From assembly GCA_965153455.1 (NCBI GenBank), contig OZ234503.1, positions 11,723,118 through 11,787,117 of the forward strand: a DNA stretch of 64,000 nt, given 5' to 3'. The stretch is from Sphagnum compactum (taxonomy: Eukaryota; Bryophyta; Sphagnopsida; Sphagnales). This document shows, one piece after another, positions 1-12,724 of the stretch. The notes under the pieces were generated by a model. That model made no database searches. It saw nothing but the letters and a program-made list of their open reading frames with translations, and had not been told where the DNA came from. Within the stretch, counting starts at the first letter, position 1. Each line of letters opens with the position of its first letter. Position numbers and translations under genes: made by a program.

Positions 1-2377
1 AATTGAAGTCTGTTATTGTAAGGACAACCTATATGCATTCAAATCAATGTTATAGATCACCCTACAACAAATCTTTTATACTTTAAGGATATTACATGTA
101 ATTTCCCACACCTTTAAAAATATATATGAGAAATATTGAAGAGTGAAAATTTGTGTTTGGGGAGGCTTTTCAAACTACACTGCAATTTCTAGTTTAAGTT
201 TTTACTTGTTTTGGCCAGTTTAAGGTTTATTGTTGATTATAATCCCAATTATAGATTGGTTACCAAGGTAAGTTGATAATCAACTTTACAACAAGCTAGA
301 ATTAGAGTTGGAATTGCTCTAATAGAAAAAAGTTCGATGCAAAACTTGACTAGACCCAATTAGTAATGTTGATATGTGAAAAAACAAAGTAGAATCATAC
401 CAATGGCTCAAAATAAAATTTCAACGTCTAGTTTTAAAGTTTTGTTGCTTTGAATTTTTATGACACCATTTATTTTTTCATTTATATTTTGGTCCCTTTC
501 CATGTTTTATGTTTTTGTCACAAACTTTTGGTCTTTCAAGCTTTTGGTTTGTTTAAGTGTTTTTATTTTGTCTTCAATTTTTGGTCCTTAAAGATTTGAA
601 TCCTTTTTTTATTGTGTTTTATGTTTTGTTATACATTTGTGATTTTAAATTTTTGATTATTTGAAGTGTTTTTTTTTCCCCTCAATAAGTCTAACGTGGA
701 AGAGTGGTGGGTAGCTTGTGCATTTCCAAGGTTTGGTGGCATTTCATTATAATTTAAGCCATAACAATGTAACATTGTGGTGTAGTAATAATGGCATGTT
801 AGCAACCAAGTTCCGGATCATTAGTTCCAACTTTTTATGAGGCCCAATGTTTGTGTATCTATTGATGGTAAAGGAAGAGGTGTGGAGATTATTGCAACGA
901 TAATGAACATTCTACAAAAGTTTACACGTGAAGGACTTTGGTTTAACTTTGTAAGTTTCGTTTGGGTTTTATGAAGTTTTTATTTCTTACAACTGAAACA
1001 CATTTTTAAAACTTCATTTGCTAGTCATGGAGTTGTTGGTGATAAAACTACATGAACTTTATATTCAACAAGGTTTTTGTATATAATTATGTTTGTCCAA
1101 TATTGGCATTAAGAAGGCCCTAGTTATTAATTGATGAAACCATGGTGAACAATAACAACTTTTTCAATGTCAAACAAACATCAATTGGCTCACTTTTGTC
1201 TATTTTTTTAAAAAAAGAAGAAAAAGTTTAATCTTACATGCAATGATAAAGCTTTTATATTTATAATCATTTTTTTTTGTTACTTCAATATTCACTTTGC
1301 TATATTAATAAATTTTTACAAGAAAATAGTCACATAATCTTTTTTAAAAATGGATCATGATTAAAGTCTTATTAAGGTGACTCCCTTTCATTTGTGTGAA
1401 AGTGATCTACTAGCCATAAAATTTTAAGGTAGAGGCACTTAATAATGTCATTGTACCCTAAACCAACATCTATAGTGGCTACATGTCACCACTCAAAATA
1501 GGGTGAAAAATGGATTGTACCTTATTGTTGAAGGAACCTATTCTAAACAATTCTAAACTTTGATCATATATATGTTTAAGGCCTTTCCGAGTATGCAAAA
1601 TATGCTTTGATATTTTGGAGTCTTCCTAATTCTAACTTAATGTTTACAAGTTTGAACTAGCCCAACATTTATTTTTTGAAATTGTCATTTCAATTTAATT
1701 AGCCATACTTTCAACTATTGGATGTCAAGGTATGATTATAAATTAAAATTTTTATAACTAATAGACCTGCAAGAATAATTGAAGATCATTGACTAATAAT
1801 GACTAAAATGAGACCTCTTTGTTGTTTACCCTATCTTCAATGCCTTTGAAAACATCTATAATAAAGAGACATTTGAAATCCTTATTTGTAATTGGTGAAA
1901 TCTCATGTCTCAAAGGCCAAAAAATAATACACAACATGAAGAAATGGTCTCATCACAAACCACGAGCAAAAAAATCAGTTAGTTTATTCCATGGTTGAAA
2001 CAACAAAATGCAAGACCTAAGAGTGACAATTTCAAAAGTTCCATGTTGGCACCATGGTTGCTTTTGCATATTTCAACAAATCACAATCACAACAAACAAA
2101 ACAATGACATTGAGACCTTGCAATTAAGTTACTTGTTGCCATTTTTGCTTATGTGAGCAAAAAAAGTGAAGCTAGAATTGAATTGATATCGATGCAAAGA
2201 TTTGTTAAAAAAACAAGTTGTGTAGAAAATAAAGTTGGGGATGAATTGCAACAATTTCAAAAACATTTTTCACTCACATTAAGGTTATAAATCACATGCT
2301 TATGGATGTATTTTGAGATGAAGCAGGGGATGAATTGTAATAATTTTTTAAGCGCATTCACTAATATCATAATCCCA
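1..2377. other. Non-coding left part of block A
   Basis: This is AT-rich sequence with no recognisable gene. It is repeated at 40,649-41,976 and again at 42,231-44,600 with only scattered substitutions and small indels. The open frames in it are short and are not kept between copies. Confidence 0.7.
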
Positions 2378-3860
2378 ATTTACATGTTTGTGGATGTAAT
2401 TTGAGGTAATGTTAAATGTGTGTTCTGTCATGATTCAAAAATGCTTATTTCAAAGATGCCTATAAAATCAATTGCATTTATTCAATGTTCATTTGTATTT
2501 AACATATGTTTACTTTGCACCTTGGCACATGTGATATAGTTTTTTTTAAACAAGTTGTCCATTTCTATTAAGATCATGAAAACAAAAGCATGGATGCTAA
2601 GTGCAGCTTTCACAAGGAAGGCTATTGTTATATTTGGGGTGCATTCTATGATTTTTTAAAAATTAAATACAAATAATTTACAAAAGTCCAAAATTAATTA
2701 TTTCATTTTAGGTAGGTTCAAAATCCTCTTGTCTTTTGCACAAAAATAAGTTTGTGATAAAAATAAAAAATATTTATTGCCAAACTCCTTATTTTGACAA
2801 CTCAATAAGGAGAAGTTAATACTTAATGAACCTTGAACCTGATAACCCATTCTCTCCCTTGTAGGCAGGGCCAAGAAAGACCGTATACATATTGTATGTA
2901 TACTCATTGTGTACATACGTATTTATTGTAGGTTAATGAACATGTATGTACATATGTAAAGAAAGTAGAAGCAGAGTTTTTTAGGGTTTTTTTAGATAAT
3001 CATCATCTCATCGAGGCAATGGACAAATTCCTACAAATTTGTCCTTGTTGCACGTCTTGAAGAATTGCACTTGGCTTCTGGTCTTGTGTCTGATTTTGTT
3101 TTATGGGATGTGAAGCGAGGACATTTTAGGTGGCTGCAGAAGATGAGCAATGAGAGCAATGAAACTAAGGCTAAAAGGTGACAGTAGCTGAAGACAATGG
3201 AACTTGATCCAACTCTCATTCCCATAGCGTAGCATCCTCGTGAGAGATTTGACATTTGTAGCGTTTTTGTTGTCAGAGCTGAAATTAAAGTTACCTTATT
3301 GATGCCATCTCTTAGTTCAATTCCTTTTAGGTTGTTTCTTTTCAATATCGAGGATTTCTCAATACTTATGATGATATTTATTGTCGAATTTGATGGCGAT
3401 GTGAGCAATTTTTTTGGTATATTGTTGAACCTCTACACCAGTTAGAAGCAAAGCATGGCTGGAAACCCTTAAATCAAAATCATGATATTCTATGGGGGAA
3501 TTATGATGACGTGAAGTTTTGAAGGCATCTTTGGACTTTTGTGTACTGGTACTGCCTTTTTATAGACCTCCTTTTTTCACACAGACCCACAAATAAATTC
3601 GGATTCTAGATGAGAGCGAAATATGAAGTTGGAGGTTATTCAACATTTGTTTGGAACCAACTATTGGATGCATTTGTTTGACAGTGAAAGGTTGTTTTGA
3701 ATACCTAACATAAGTGATGGTCTAACCTTTCACCGACAACATTCTGAAGGATATGGCCATATGCATTCTTGTTTTGTTAATTTTAGTTATTCTTGAACTA
3801 ACATAACAATTACTTCAAAATGTTTTCCTATAGTCTCTCATAGCTCTGAGGTCTTGACAG
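2378..3860. other. Upstream part of the TBC relic, no exon recognised
   Basis: This region is shared with block B (27,706-29,273). Most of it (2,536-3,705) is deleted from block C. Short open frames on the - strand are not kept between copies, so I do not call them genes. It may hold the promoter or first exons of the ancestral TBC gene, but I could not identify any. Confidence 0.5.
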
Positions 3861-4988
3861 AGAGGACTGTAGAGTGTGGAAATGGCGGAGAATGATTGGA
3901 GTTGGGGGTAGAGATTGGAAACACTACGTGCCTAGAAAGCCGTAGGTTGTAAAACGTTGTGTGCGCAAGGGCATCCATGATTATCTACAAGGCCTAGTGT
4001 GGCAACTTATTTCAGGCAGCCAGGATTTATTGCTCATGAATCAAGGAGTGTATGAGGTACTTGTTTTTTGTAGAATTTTTTCATTACTAGGAAATTACAT
4101 TAATTTCAACAAAGAAATTGTAGCGCAAGTTATGTTTGCATGCAAGGACAAGAGATATAGGTCAGATTTTGACTGCATCAGGTTTTTTTTAATGTTGTAA
4201 GAAGGGTCAAAGGATCAAAGCAGAACAAAGGATTTTGCACTTAAAATTCAACATGATGCTCATCAAACCAATTTGTCTTGCAACAATTGGTCCTATATGA
4301 AACTTCAATTGCAGAACAAGATATAATCAAGGATATTTCACAGACATTTCCATCACATGTTTTTTTTTTCCAACAGAGACATGTGCCTAGGCAACATTCT
4401 CTCTATAACATCCTCAAGGCATATGCAGTATATGACCAAGATGTGGGGTATGTCGAGGTCTGTCTCTTTATTCTTTGTTTGACTACCGAAGGTGGCCATT
4501 TGGAGTTCCCCATTTTAAAGTAAAGCTGAAAAGACTTTGTCTACTCTCAACAATCCAACTTTTTAATTGAGGTTCATGAGACATGTATTTATCATTTCTT
4601 TGGCTGCAATTAGATTGTTTGTGTGCAATTTTTGCAATGGAATCGTTGGTGAGAATTTCAAATCAGAAATGTGTCTCTTGAAATAGATGGAAAATGGACC
4701 ATAATGTCCCTTGAATCGTAGCCAACATCATGACTGAATGAAGTGCTTGCTTTCCAAAAACTCAGGACATAGATTTTTTTTATAATTGTTTGTTTGAAAT
4801 TTTGTGCAAATTTTTGTACACACATCCATTGTTGGGAGCTCATGTAGTCAGTCGGCTATATATTTGAACAAGGAATGGGATTTCTTGCATGGTTGCTTTT
4901 ATTGTACATGAGGGAGGAAGATGCTTTCTGGTTACTGGTGGCTTTGCTTAAGGGTGTTCTACATGCACCCATGGAGGGCTTCTACTTG
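3861..4988 (+). pseudogene. TBC-domain Rab-GAP pseudogene, copy A (3 exons left)
   Basis: Three exon-like pieces translate to the N-terminal half of a plant TBC (Rab GTPase-activating) domain. Exon 1 (about 3,861-4,056) holds VRKGIHDYLQGLVWQL and ends before GTACTT. Exon 2 (about 4,283-4,457) holds DIIKDISQTFPSH and the YDQDVGY region. Exon 3 (about 4,873-4,988) holds HAPMEG before GTAAGG. It is broken by a TAG at 3,943-3,945, an exon 2 acceptor reading AAC where block B has TAG, and loss of all downstream exons near 5,190. The arginine finger of the IxxDxxR motif reads Gln. Introns remain, so this is a decayed gene copy and not a retrocopy. The family assignment is firm. Confidence 0.82.
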
Positions 4989-7049
4989 GTAAGGTCCTTC
5001 AAAAGGTTAGATAAGCAAAAGAATTGTTCTCCAACTCTTTTTGCTTAGGTGAAGACCAAATGATGATAGGCGCAAGATTTTTTTTATAGATTTTTAGTGC
5101 AACAAGAGCTATTTTGCAAAGGGATTGCTATGTTCGTTAGAATAGATATGAGACTCACAATTTGTTGACTAAATTATATGGTGGAGCCTAATGGTGGTCA
5201 TCCCCTCCAAAGATTGACCGGAAGCAAAGGCTGATGATGGGTGTTTAGGTGCACCATTGAAAGAAGCAATACATGCCAAAAAGTTGACAAAAATGTGGAT
5301 TTCAAGGTTTAAAGGATTCATCCCAAGGTTTATTGTAGCACATAGGGTAAAAATGGTACACAACACCCCAGGCAATTAGGCACTGGTTTGCATTGTGCTA
5401 ATACAACATTAAAACCAATGTGTACCTATTTAAAAGTTATGAATCCCCTTTCTTGGAGGAAGAGAGCTTTGGCGGCGAAGATTTGAATCAAATTGAAAGA
5501 AAATGTATAATAACTTCACTCAAGAAGGGCCAACTAAAACCATAAGAAAGGGGTATCATGATAATATATGGTATATTAAAATATAGTGCCATATTCCTAC
5601 AATTCTGTTCATGGAATGATGAGCTTGTTAATAAATTAAAGTATGCCAAAAATATGCAACGATAATTGAGGGTTTTGAATATTACACGTTTTGCATATAA
5701 GTGTCACATTCTTGGGATCATCAAATGAAAATGATTTGATGGTGCAATCACAGTTGACTGTTAAAACTAAAGACCATGATAATTTTTATTTATTTTTTGA
5801 TATATAATTGACACTGAAAGATGATAATCTTAAACTAATAAAATGTCAATTATATGTAAAGTTGGTTTGTCAATATTTTTGCAAATATTGGATAGTTAAG
5901 TATCCAATAATTTAAGGATAAATATAATGATGCAATTTGAATTATTAAAACAATATTGCCATGGAAATAATAAACTTGATTATAATATGTTTTTAGTTTA
6001 AACGAAAATTAGATGTGTAAAACAACATTAGTTGCATCTGATTAGGAACCCTTTGGGACCACACACCTTTTAAGTATTTAAAATCAAATTATATTCCCCA
6101 ACAATACATTTCTTGAAATTAGTTTTGGCTTATTAGGTATTTAAAGGTTCAACATCTATAAGCCAAACATAGGCCAAACATCTAGTTAGAATGTTCAAGT
6201 TTTATGGAACCATATTAATTTATATTATCCTAGTGGAGGTCATAATTTGAAGTCCACAATCAAGTTATAATGAGCCATTACAATTTTGCTAATAGGAAAG
6301 AAAAGGGGCAATAACCCATCATATGTTATTATAATTATAAGGTTTATAATTTACATGCAACTATATGAAATGTATTCTTTCGTTTTCAAGTATATCATCA
6401 TTTTATAAACCCGAATCTAAAGTATATCCAAATCTATGAACACAAAATTTTCCATTAGTATTGTAATGGGTGTCTAAAAATTCCTAAAAAACATTTAGTA
6501 TCCCACAATGATGGATGTTAACTTGATTAAAACGTTTGTTTGAAAAAATGGGCATCATTTCACCATTTATTGTGTTATGTCCAACAATTAATCTTGAATT
6601 AGAAAATTTAGACATGACCATATGCCCAAAGCCACTTGGAAAAAAGGATCACTGCTCCTATAGTGCCTACTACATACTTATGTGTCAAATAAGAAGTGTA
6701 ACACATTATTAAACAAGAGCTAATCATCATAACCAAGGCCAATTTTTGGAATATTAACAAAGGTCAACTTTTGACAGGATTCCAATCAATATGTACAGTT
6801 ATATACATCTAGATTATACAAATGATTATAAAAATGTTTTTTTTCATTTCATAAACATCTAATTTTTCATCTATACAAAACACACAAGTTGCTAAGTTGT
6901 ATGATAATATATTATAGATATTGTGAAACTTTGAGTCTATGGACCTAATGGAATACCTTTCCACATTTACCAAAAGGATAATCGAATGGTATGGACAAAT
7001 GTTACATTAAGTATACATGTTGAGTGTAATCATATAATAAATATACAAA
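4989..7049. other. Non-coding spacer between TBC relic and kinase gene (A)
   Basis: A deletion junction lies near 5,190, where B and C carry TBC exons 4-6. The sequence after it (5,194-7,049) is shared with C up to the kinase stop codon, and with B until B ends at 33,097. A stretch near 5,200-5,370 reads as a short open frame containing KEAIHAKKLTKMWISRFKG. It may be a further decayed 3' exon, but I could not place it. Confidence 0.5.
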
Positions 7050-10000
7050 TCATTTCAATTTGAAAGTGGAGGAAAATCTTTTCAATAATATGTTGAGATA
7101 TATTGGAATTGATGTGGGAATATATTGTATGCCTTTCTTTTTGTTCAATCCTTCAAAAAGTTGCAGAACTTCTTGGATTCCTGGTCTTTGATTTGGGTCT
7201 TCCTGTAAGAAACAAATGTCATAAAAGTTAAATGTTTATTATGTAATAGTTATACATTATAATCAAACCATGGCAAAATGTTCGAATAAATGGGACTACA
7301 TGTTCATGTCTCAATTTGCAATGACACAATTTGAACATATATCCTTCAAAAAAGAATGTTGAAACCAACTTATATCTTTATTCAACAACATGATTTTATT
7401 GACTTTGAAAATAAGACATTCCTTTCAACTATACATATCAATCATGCAAATGGTCTAAAATAATTCCAAGTGAAATTGAATGTACCATTTTCATGTGTAA
7501 ACCTTCTTAGGAAATTTTACATTCAGTGGACAATCTAGTTTAATTTATTTCAAATCGTCTCAAGTACTACACCGAATCCATGATTTGGGTTTTTCAAATT
7601 TGCTTGACAACAAATTGAATGATACACATAAAAGATTTGGCACAAAAATTACCTTGATGCACCGAAGGGAAATTTCCAAAAATGATTTGGCTTCATTGTG
7701 GTCAAACCCAATGATTGAATTATCAATTACAACATTGAAAATTTGTTGAAATCCATTTTCTTCCACATGAACCTTTTGTGCCCATTGGATAAATCTGTGA
7801 ATGCGAACTTCATATCCATTTAAAATGAATGGTGATCCATTCAGAAGCTGAATCAACAAGACTCCAAAGCTGTACACATCACTCTTTGTCGATGCTTGCT
7901 GTAAAAGAATTTCTGGTGCCATATATCCGCTTGTTCCTGGTGTAGAAGTTGAAGTTAACCGTATCTGAATTTGAATTTTCCAAACAAATCAATAATTTCA
8001 ACGAATGTCACATGTAATGAATATACATGTTGAAGTTCATAAAACCCATACCCAAGATCCAGTCCAATACCAATAGGAGCCCATGATTTATTTTTTATAA
8101 AAAGAAAATTTGCAATATAAAATGTAATTTCATGAATTATTACATTAAGTGTTTTTCAAATATTCATTTTAGATTATGAATGTTTATCATATTTGTTCCA
8201 TGATCTATAATAATGCAAATATGAAATTAGCAAGTTGTGCCCAAAAAGAGTGTTCAAATTTGCAAAGTTCACAATTGCACTAAGATATAGTGTGCATGCA
8301 CATAACCAATACAAAAAAGAATGGTGGGGCACATACCACATCTTCATCCGTGCCATCTAAAATTTTTGCCAACCCAAAATCAGCCAATTTTGGGGTGTAA
8401 TCCTGATCCAAAAGGATATTTTGTGGTTTGATGTCAAGATGGACAATGATCGGATTACATTTATGCAAGTGTGCCAATCCTTGAGCAACCCCTATAATGA
8501 TGCACACTCGTCGATCCCAATCCAAAAGCTCGTCCTCATCAAGCCATTTGTCAAGAGATGAATTTGAAATGTATTCATATACCAACATATGTTGTAAGCC
8601 TTTGATACAATAGCCCAAAAGACGAACCAAATTGATATGTTCAATTGATCCCAAAGTGCGCACTTCAGATATGAAAGATTTTTTTGCACCTTCATTGTGA
8701 AAGCCACTCCATTTTAAAACTTTAATCGCAATCTTGGTGTCTTTCCAACAACTTCGATACACCTTACCAAAGGCTCCTTTCCCCAAACTCGTTCCAAAAT
8801 TCAATTCATTGTATGTAAAAGATTGAATATTTGAATTGAATGGCAATGATTCTATCGTGGATTTGTATTCGTTTAACATCCATTTAAGCGTTTTTTGAGT
8901 TTGCAATATCAAATGATCATTTGGTTGAAGATGATGAACCTTATTTATGGTCTCCAAGGCTCCTTGATAATCATCTAACATGTATTTGACTATTCCATAA
9001 CTCATCAAAGTGAATACATTGTTTGGATCAAGAACATCAGCCTTGTCAAGGTCCTCCAAGGCTCCTTGATACTCTTTCAACATCCTTTTGACATCTCCAC
9101 GAATCCCCAAGGTGAATGCATTGTTTGGTTCAAGAACATCAGCGTTGTCAAGGTCCTCCAAGGCTCCTTGAAACTCTTTCAACATGCATTTGACATTTCC
9201 ACGAATCCTCAAGGTGAATGCATTGTTTGGTTCAAGAACATCAGCCTTGTCAAGGTCCTCCAAGGCTCCTTGATACTCTTTCAACATGAATTTGACATCT
9301 CCACGAATCCTCAAGGTGAATGCATTGTTTGGTTCAAGAACATCAACCTTGTCAAGGTCCTCCAAGGCTCCTTGATACTCTTTCAACATCCTTTTGACAT
9401 CTCCACGAATCCTCAAGGTGAATGCATTGTTTGGTTCAAGAACATCAGCCTTGTCAAGGTCCTCCAAGGCTCCTTGATACTCTTTCAACATGAATTTGAC
9501 ATCTCCACGAATCCTCAAGGTGAATGCATTGTTTGGTTCAAGAACATCAGCGTTGTCAAGGTCCTCCAAGGCTCCTTGATACTCTTTCAACATCCTTTTG
9601 AAATCTCCACGAATCCTCAAGGTGAATGCATTGTTTGGTTCAAGAACATCAACCTTGTCAAGGTCCTCCAAGGCTCCTTGATACTCTTTCAACATCCTTT
9701 TGAAATCTCCACGAATCCTCAAGGTGAATGCATTGTTTGGTTCAAGAACATCAACCTTGTCAAGGTCCTCCAAGGCTACTTGATACTCTTTCAACATGTA
9801 TTTGACATCTCCACGAATCCTCAAGGTGAATGCATTGTTTGGTTCAAGAACATCAGCGTTGTCAAGGTCCTCCAAGGCTCCTTGATACTCTTTCAACATC
9901 CTTTTGACATTTCCACGAATCCTCAAGGTGAATGCATTGTTTGGTTCAAGAACATCAGCCTTGTCAAGGTCCTCCAAGGCTCCTTGATACTCTTTCAACA

Positions 10001-12323
10001 TCCTTTTGACATCTCCACGAATCGTCAAGGTGAATGCATTGTTTGGTTCAAGAACATCAACCTTGTCAAGGTCCTCCAAGGCTCCTTGATACTCTTTCAA
10101 CATGAATTTGACATCTCCACGAATCCTCAAGGTGAATGCATTGTTTGGTTCAAGAACATCAGCGTTGTCAAGGTCCTCCAAGGCTCCTTGATACTCTTTC
10201 AACATGAATTTGACATCTCCACGAATCGTCAAGGTGAATGCATTGTTTGGTTCAAGAACATCAGCGTTGTCAAGGTCCTCCAAGGCTCCTTGATACTCTT
10301 TCAACATCCTTTTGACATTTCCACGATTCTTCAACGTGAATGCATTGTTTGGTTCAAGAACATCAGCCTTGTCAAGGTCCTCCAAGGCTCCTTGATAGTC
10401 ATGCAACATGCATTTGACATCTCCACGATTCCTCAAGGTGAATGCATTGTTCGGTTCAACAACATTAGCCTTGTCAAGGTCCTCCAAGGCTCCTGGATAC
10501 TCTTTCAACATGAATTTGACATCTTCACGAATCCTCAAGGTGAATGCATTGTTTGGTTCAAGAACATCAGCCTTGTCAAGGTCCTCCAAGGCTCCTTGAT
10601 ACTCTTTCAACATCCTTTTGACATCTTCACGAATCCTCAAGGTGAATGCATTGTTTGGTTCAAGAACATCAGCCTTGTCAAGGTCTTGCAAGGCTCCTTG
10701 ATACTCTTTCAACATCCTTTTGACATCTCCACGAATCCCCAAGGTGAATGGATTGTTTGGTTCAAGAACATCAGCCTTGTCAAGGTCCTCCAAGGCTCCT
10801 TGATAGTCATCCAACATGTATTTGACATCTCCACGAGTCCTCAAGGTGAATGCATTTATTGGGTCAAGAACATCAGCCTTGTCAAGGTCCTCCAAGGCTC
10901 CTTCATACTCTTTCAGCATCCTTTTGACATTTCCACGACTCCTCAAGGTGAATGCATTGTTTGGTTCAAGAACATCAGCCTTGTCAAGGTCCTCCAAGGC
11001 TCCTTGATACTCTTTCAACATGTATTTGACATCTCCACGAATCCTCAAGGTGAATGCATTGTTTGGTTCAAGAACATCAGCCTTGTCAAGGTCCTCCAAG
11101 GCTCCTTGATACTCTTTCAACATGTATTTGACATCTCCACGAATCGTCAAGGTGAATGCATTGTTTGGTTCAAGAACATCAACCTTGTCAAGGTCCTTCA
11201 AGGCTCCTTGATAGTCATGCAACATGTATTTGACATTTCCACGAATCCTCAAGGTGAATGTATTGTTTGGTTCAAGAACATGAGCCTTATCAAGGTCCTC
11301 CAAGGCTCCTTCATATTCTTTTAACATCCTTTTGACTTTTCCACGAATCCCCAAGGTGAATGCATTGTTTGGTTCAAGAACATCAGCGTTGTCAAGGTCC
11401 TCCAAGGCTCCTTGATACTCTTTCAACATCCTTTTGACATCTCCACGAATCCTCAAGGTGAATGCATTGTTTGGTTTAAGAACATCAGCGTTGTCAAGGT
11501 CCTCCAAGGCTCCTTGATACTCTTTCAACATGTATTTGACATCTCCACGAATCCTCAAGGTGAATGCATTGTTTGGTTCAAGAACATCAGCGTTGTCAAG
11601 GTCCTCGAAGGCTCCTTGATACTCTGTCAAGATCCTTTTGACATATCCACGATTCTTCAAGGTGAATGCATTGTTTGGTTCAAGAACATCAGCGTTGTCA
11701 AGGTCCTCCAAGGCTCCTTGATACTCTTTCAACATGAATTTGACATCTCCACGAATCGTCAAGGTGAATGCATTGTTTGGTTCAAGAACATCAGCGTTGT
11801 CAAGGTCCTCCAAGGCTCCTTGATACTCTTTCAACATCCTTTTGACATCTCCACGAATCCTCAAGGTGAATGCATTGTTTGGTTCAAGAACATCAGCCTT
11901 GTCAAGGTCCTTCAAGGCTCCTTGATAGTCATGCAACATGTATTTGACATTTCCACGAATCCTCAAGGTGAATGTATTGTTTGGTTCAAGAACATGAGCC
12001 TTATCAAGGTCCTCCAAGGCTCCTTCATATTCTTTTAACATCCTTTTGACTTTTCCACGAATCCCCAAGGTGAATGCATTGTTTGGTTGAAGAACATCAG
12101 CCTTGTCAAGGTCCTTCAAGGCTCCTTGATAGTCATGCAACATGTATTTGACATCTCCACGACTCCGCAAGGTGGATGCATTGTTTGGTTGAAGAACATC
12201 AACCTTGTCAAGGTCCTTCAAGGCTGCTTGATACTCTTTCAAAGTGCTTTTGACATCTCCACGACTCCTCAAGGTGGATGCATTGTTTAGTTCAAAAACA
12301 TCAACCTTGTTAAGGTCCTGCAA
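7050..12323 (-). CDS. TPR-array protein kinase (RLCK-like), copy A
   Basis: Three exons are inferred: 8,337-12,323 (TPR array plus kinase N-lobe to DFG, donor GTATGT), 7,653-7,964 (activation loop to helix G-H, donor GTAATT) and 7,050-7,202 (C-lobe end, stop TGA). All joins are in phase 0. Kinase motifs in order are GKGAFGKVY, IAIKVLK, HLDIKPQNILL, DFGLAK, GYMAPE, DVYSFGVLL and EDPNQRP. Catalytic Lys, Asp and DFG Asp are present, and the loop reads HLD in place of HRD. No signal peptide or membrane segment is visible, so a cytoplasmic receptor-like kinase is likely, with the TPRs as a protein-binding superhelix. About 34 repeats precede the kinase in this frame. Two further repeats upstream are cut off by a TAG at 12,336-12,338. 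The first in-frame ATG after that stop is at 12,141-12,143. The true start is unknown. Substrate and pathway are unknown. Confidence 0.82.
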
Positions 12324-12527
12324 GGGTCCTTGATACTATTTTACCATGCTTTCGACATCTTCACGACTCCTTAAGGTGAATGCATCATTTGGTTGAAGAA
12401 CATCAGCCTTGTCAAGGTCTTGCAAGGCTCCTTGATACTCTTTCATCATCATTTTGATTTTTGCACGACTCCTTGAGGTGGATGTATTGTTTGGTTCAAG
12501 AACATTAGCCTTGTCAAGGTCCTGCAA
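8838..12527 (-). repeat. 102-bp coding minisatellite: about 36 TPRs (copy A)
   Basis: The DNA is a head-to-tail array of 102-bp units, each coding one 34-residue TPR with no spacer. A typical unit runs from AFTLRIRG through KEYQGALEDL to ADVLEPNN, and has the TPR marks Gly8, Tyr17, Ala20, Ala27 and Pro32. Most internal units in this copy are of the MLKEY type; only a few are MLHDY. The last two units (near 8,838-9,040) and the first few (beyond 12,050) are more diverged, as expected when exchange works mainly in the middle of an array. Confidence 0.93.
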
Positions 12528-12607
12528 GGCTCCTTAAATTTTGTTTTAATCCACGAAGGCTCATTAATAATCCTTCAACACCTTTTTGAAATTTTCAAGA
12601 GTGTTAT

Positions 12608-12724
12608 TTAAATGAATTCATCATTTAGTTCATGAACATTAGCCTTGTGAAGGTCTTCCATGGCTTTTTCATAAGCTTTCCATTTGAAAATTTCCACCAA
12701 ACCTATGTCACTTTGTACTTTCAT
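12608..12724 (-). pseudogene. Degenerate upstream TPR fragment (copy A)
   Basis: A 38-codon frame starts at ATG 12,722-12,724 and contains KAYEKAMEDLHKANV, which is clearly half of a TPR of the downstream type. It ends at a TAA before joining the array. In another frame the next bases still read like a TPR helix (LENFKKVLKDY), then stop. The block C copy has the same lesions. A possible splice acceptor (GTGCAG) lies just upstream. It may be the old N-terminus of the kinase gene, now out of frame, or part of a 5' exon whose splicing I cannot work out. Confidence 0.5.

Noticed and set aside
2698-3408. Short - strand frames in blocks A and B
   Set aside because: They are shifted or broken between the copies, as expected for non-coding DNA.
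9066-11324. A 752-codon open frame on + across the TPR array, and similar frames at 11,412-12,038 and 54,911-57,388
   Set aside because: The unit is 102 bp, a multiple of three, so any frame free of stops in one unit stays open throughout. The product is a low-sense repeat antisense to a kinase gene with clear motifs.
8838-12527. Regular repeats that might suggest a CRISPR array or satellite
   Set aside because: Units are contiguous without spacers and code perfect TPRs; the context is plant nuclear DNA.
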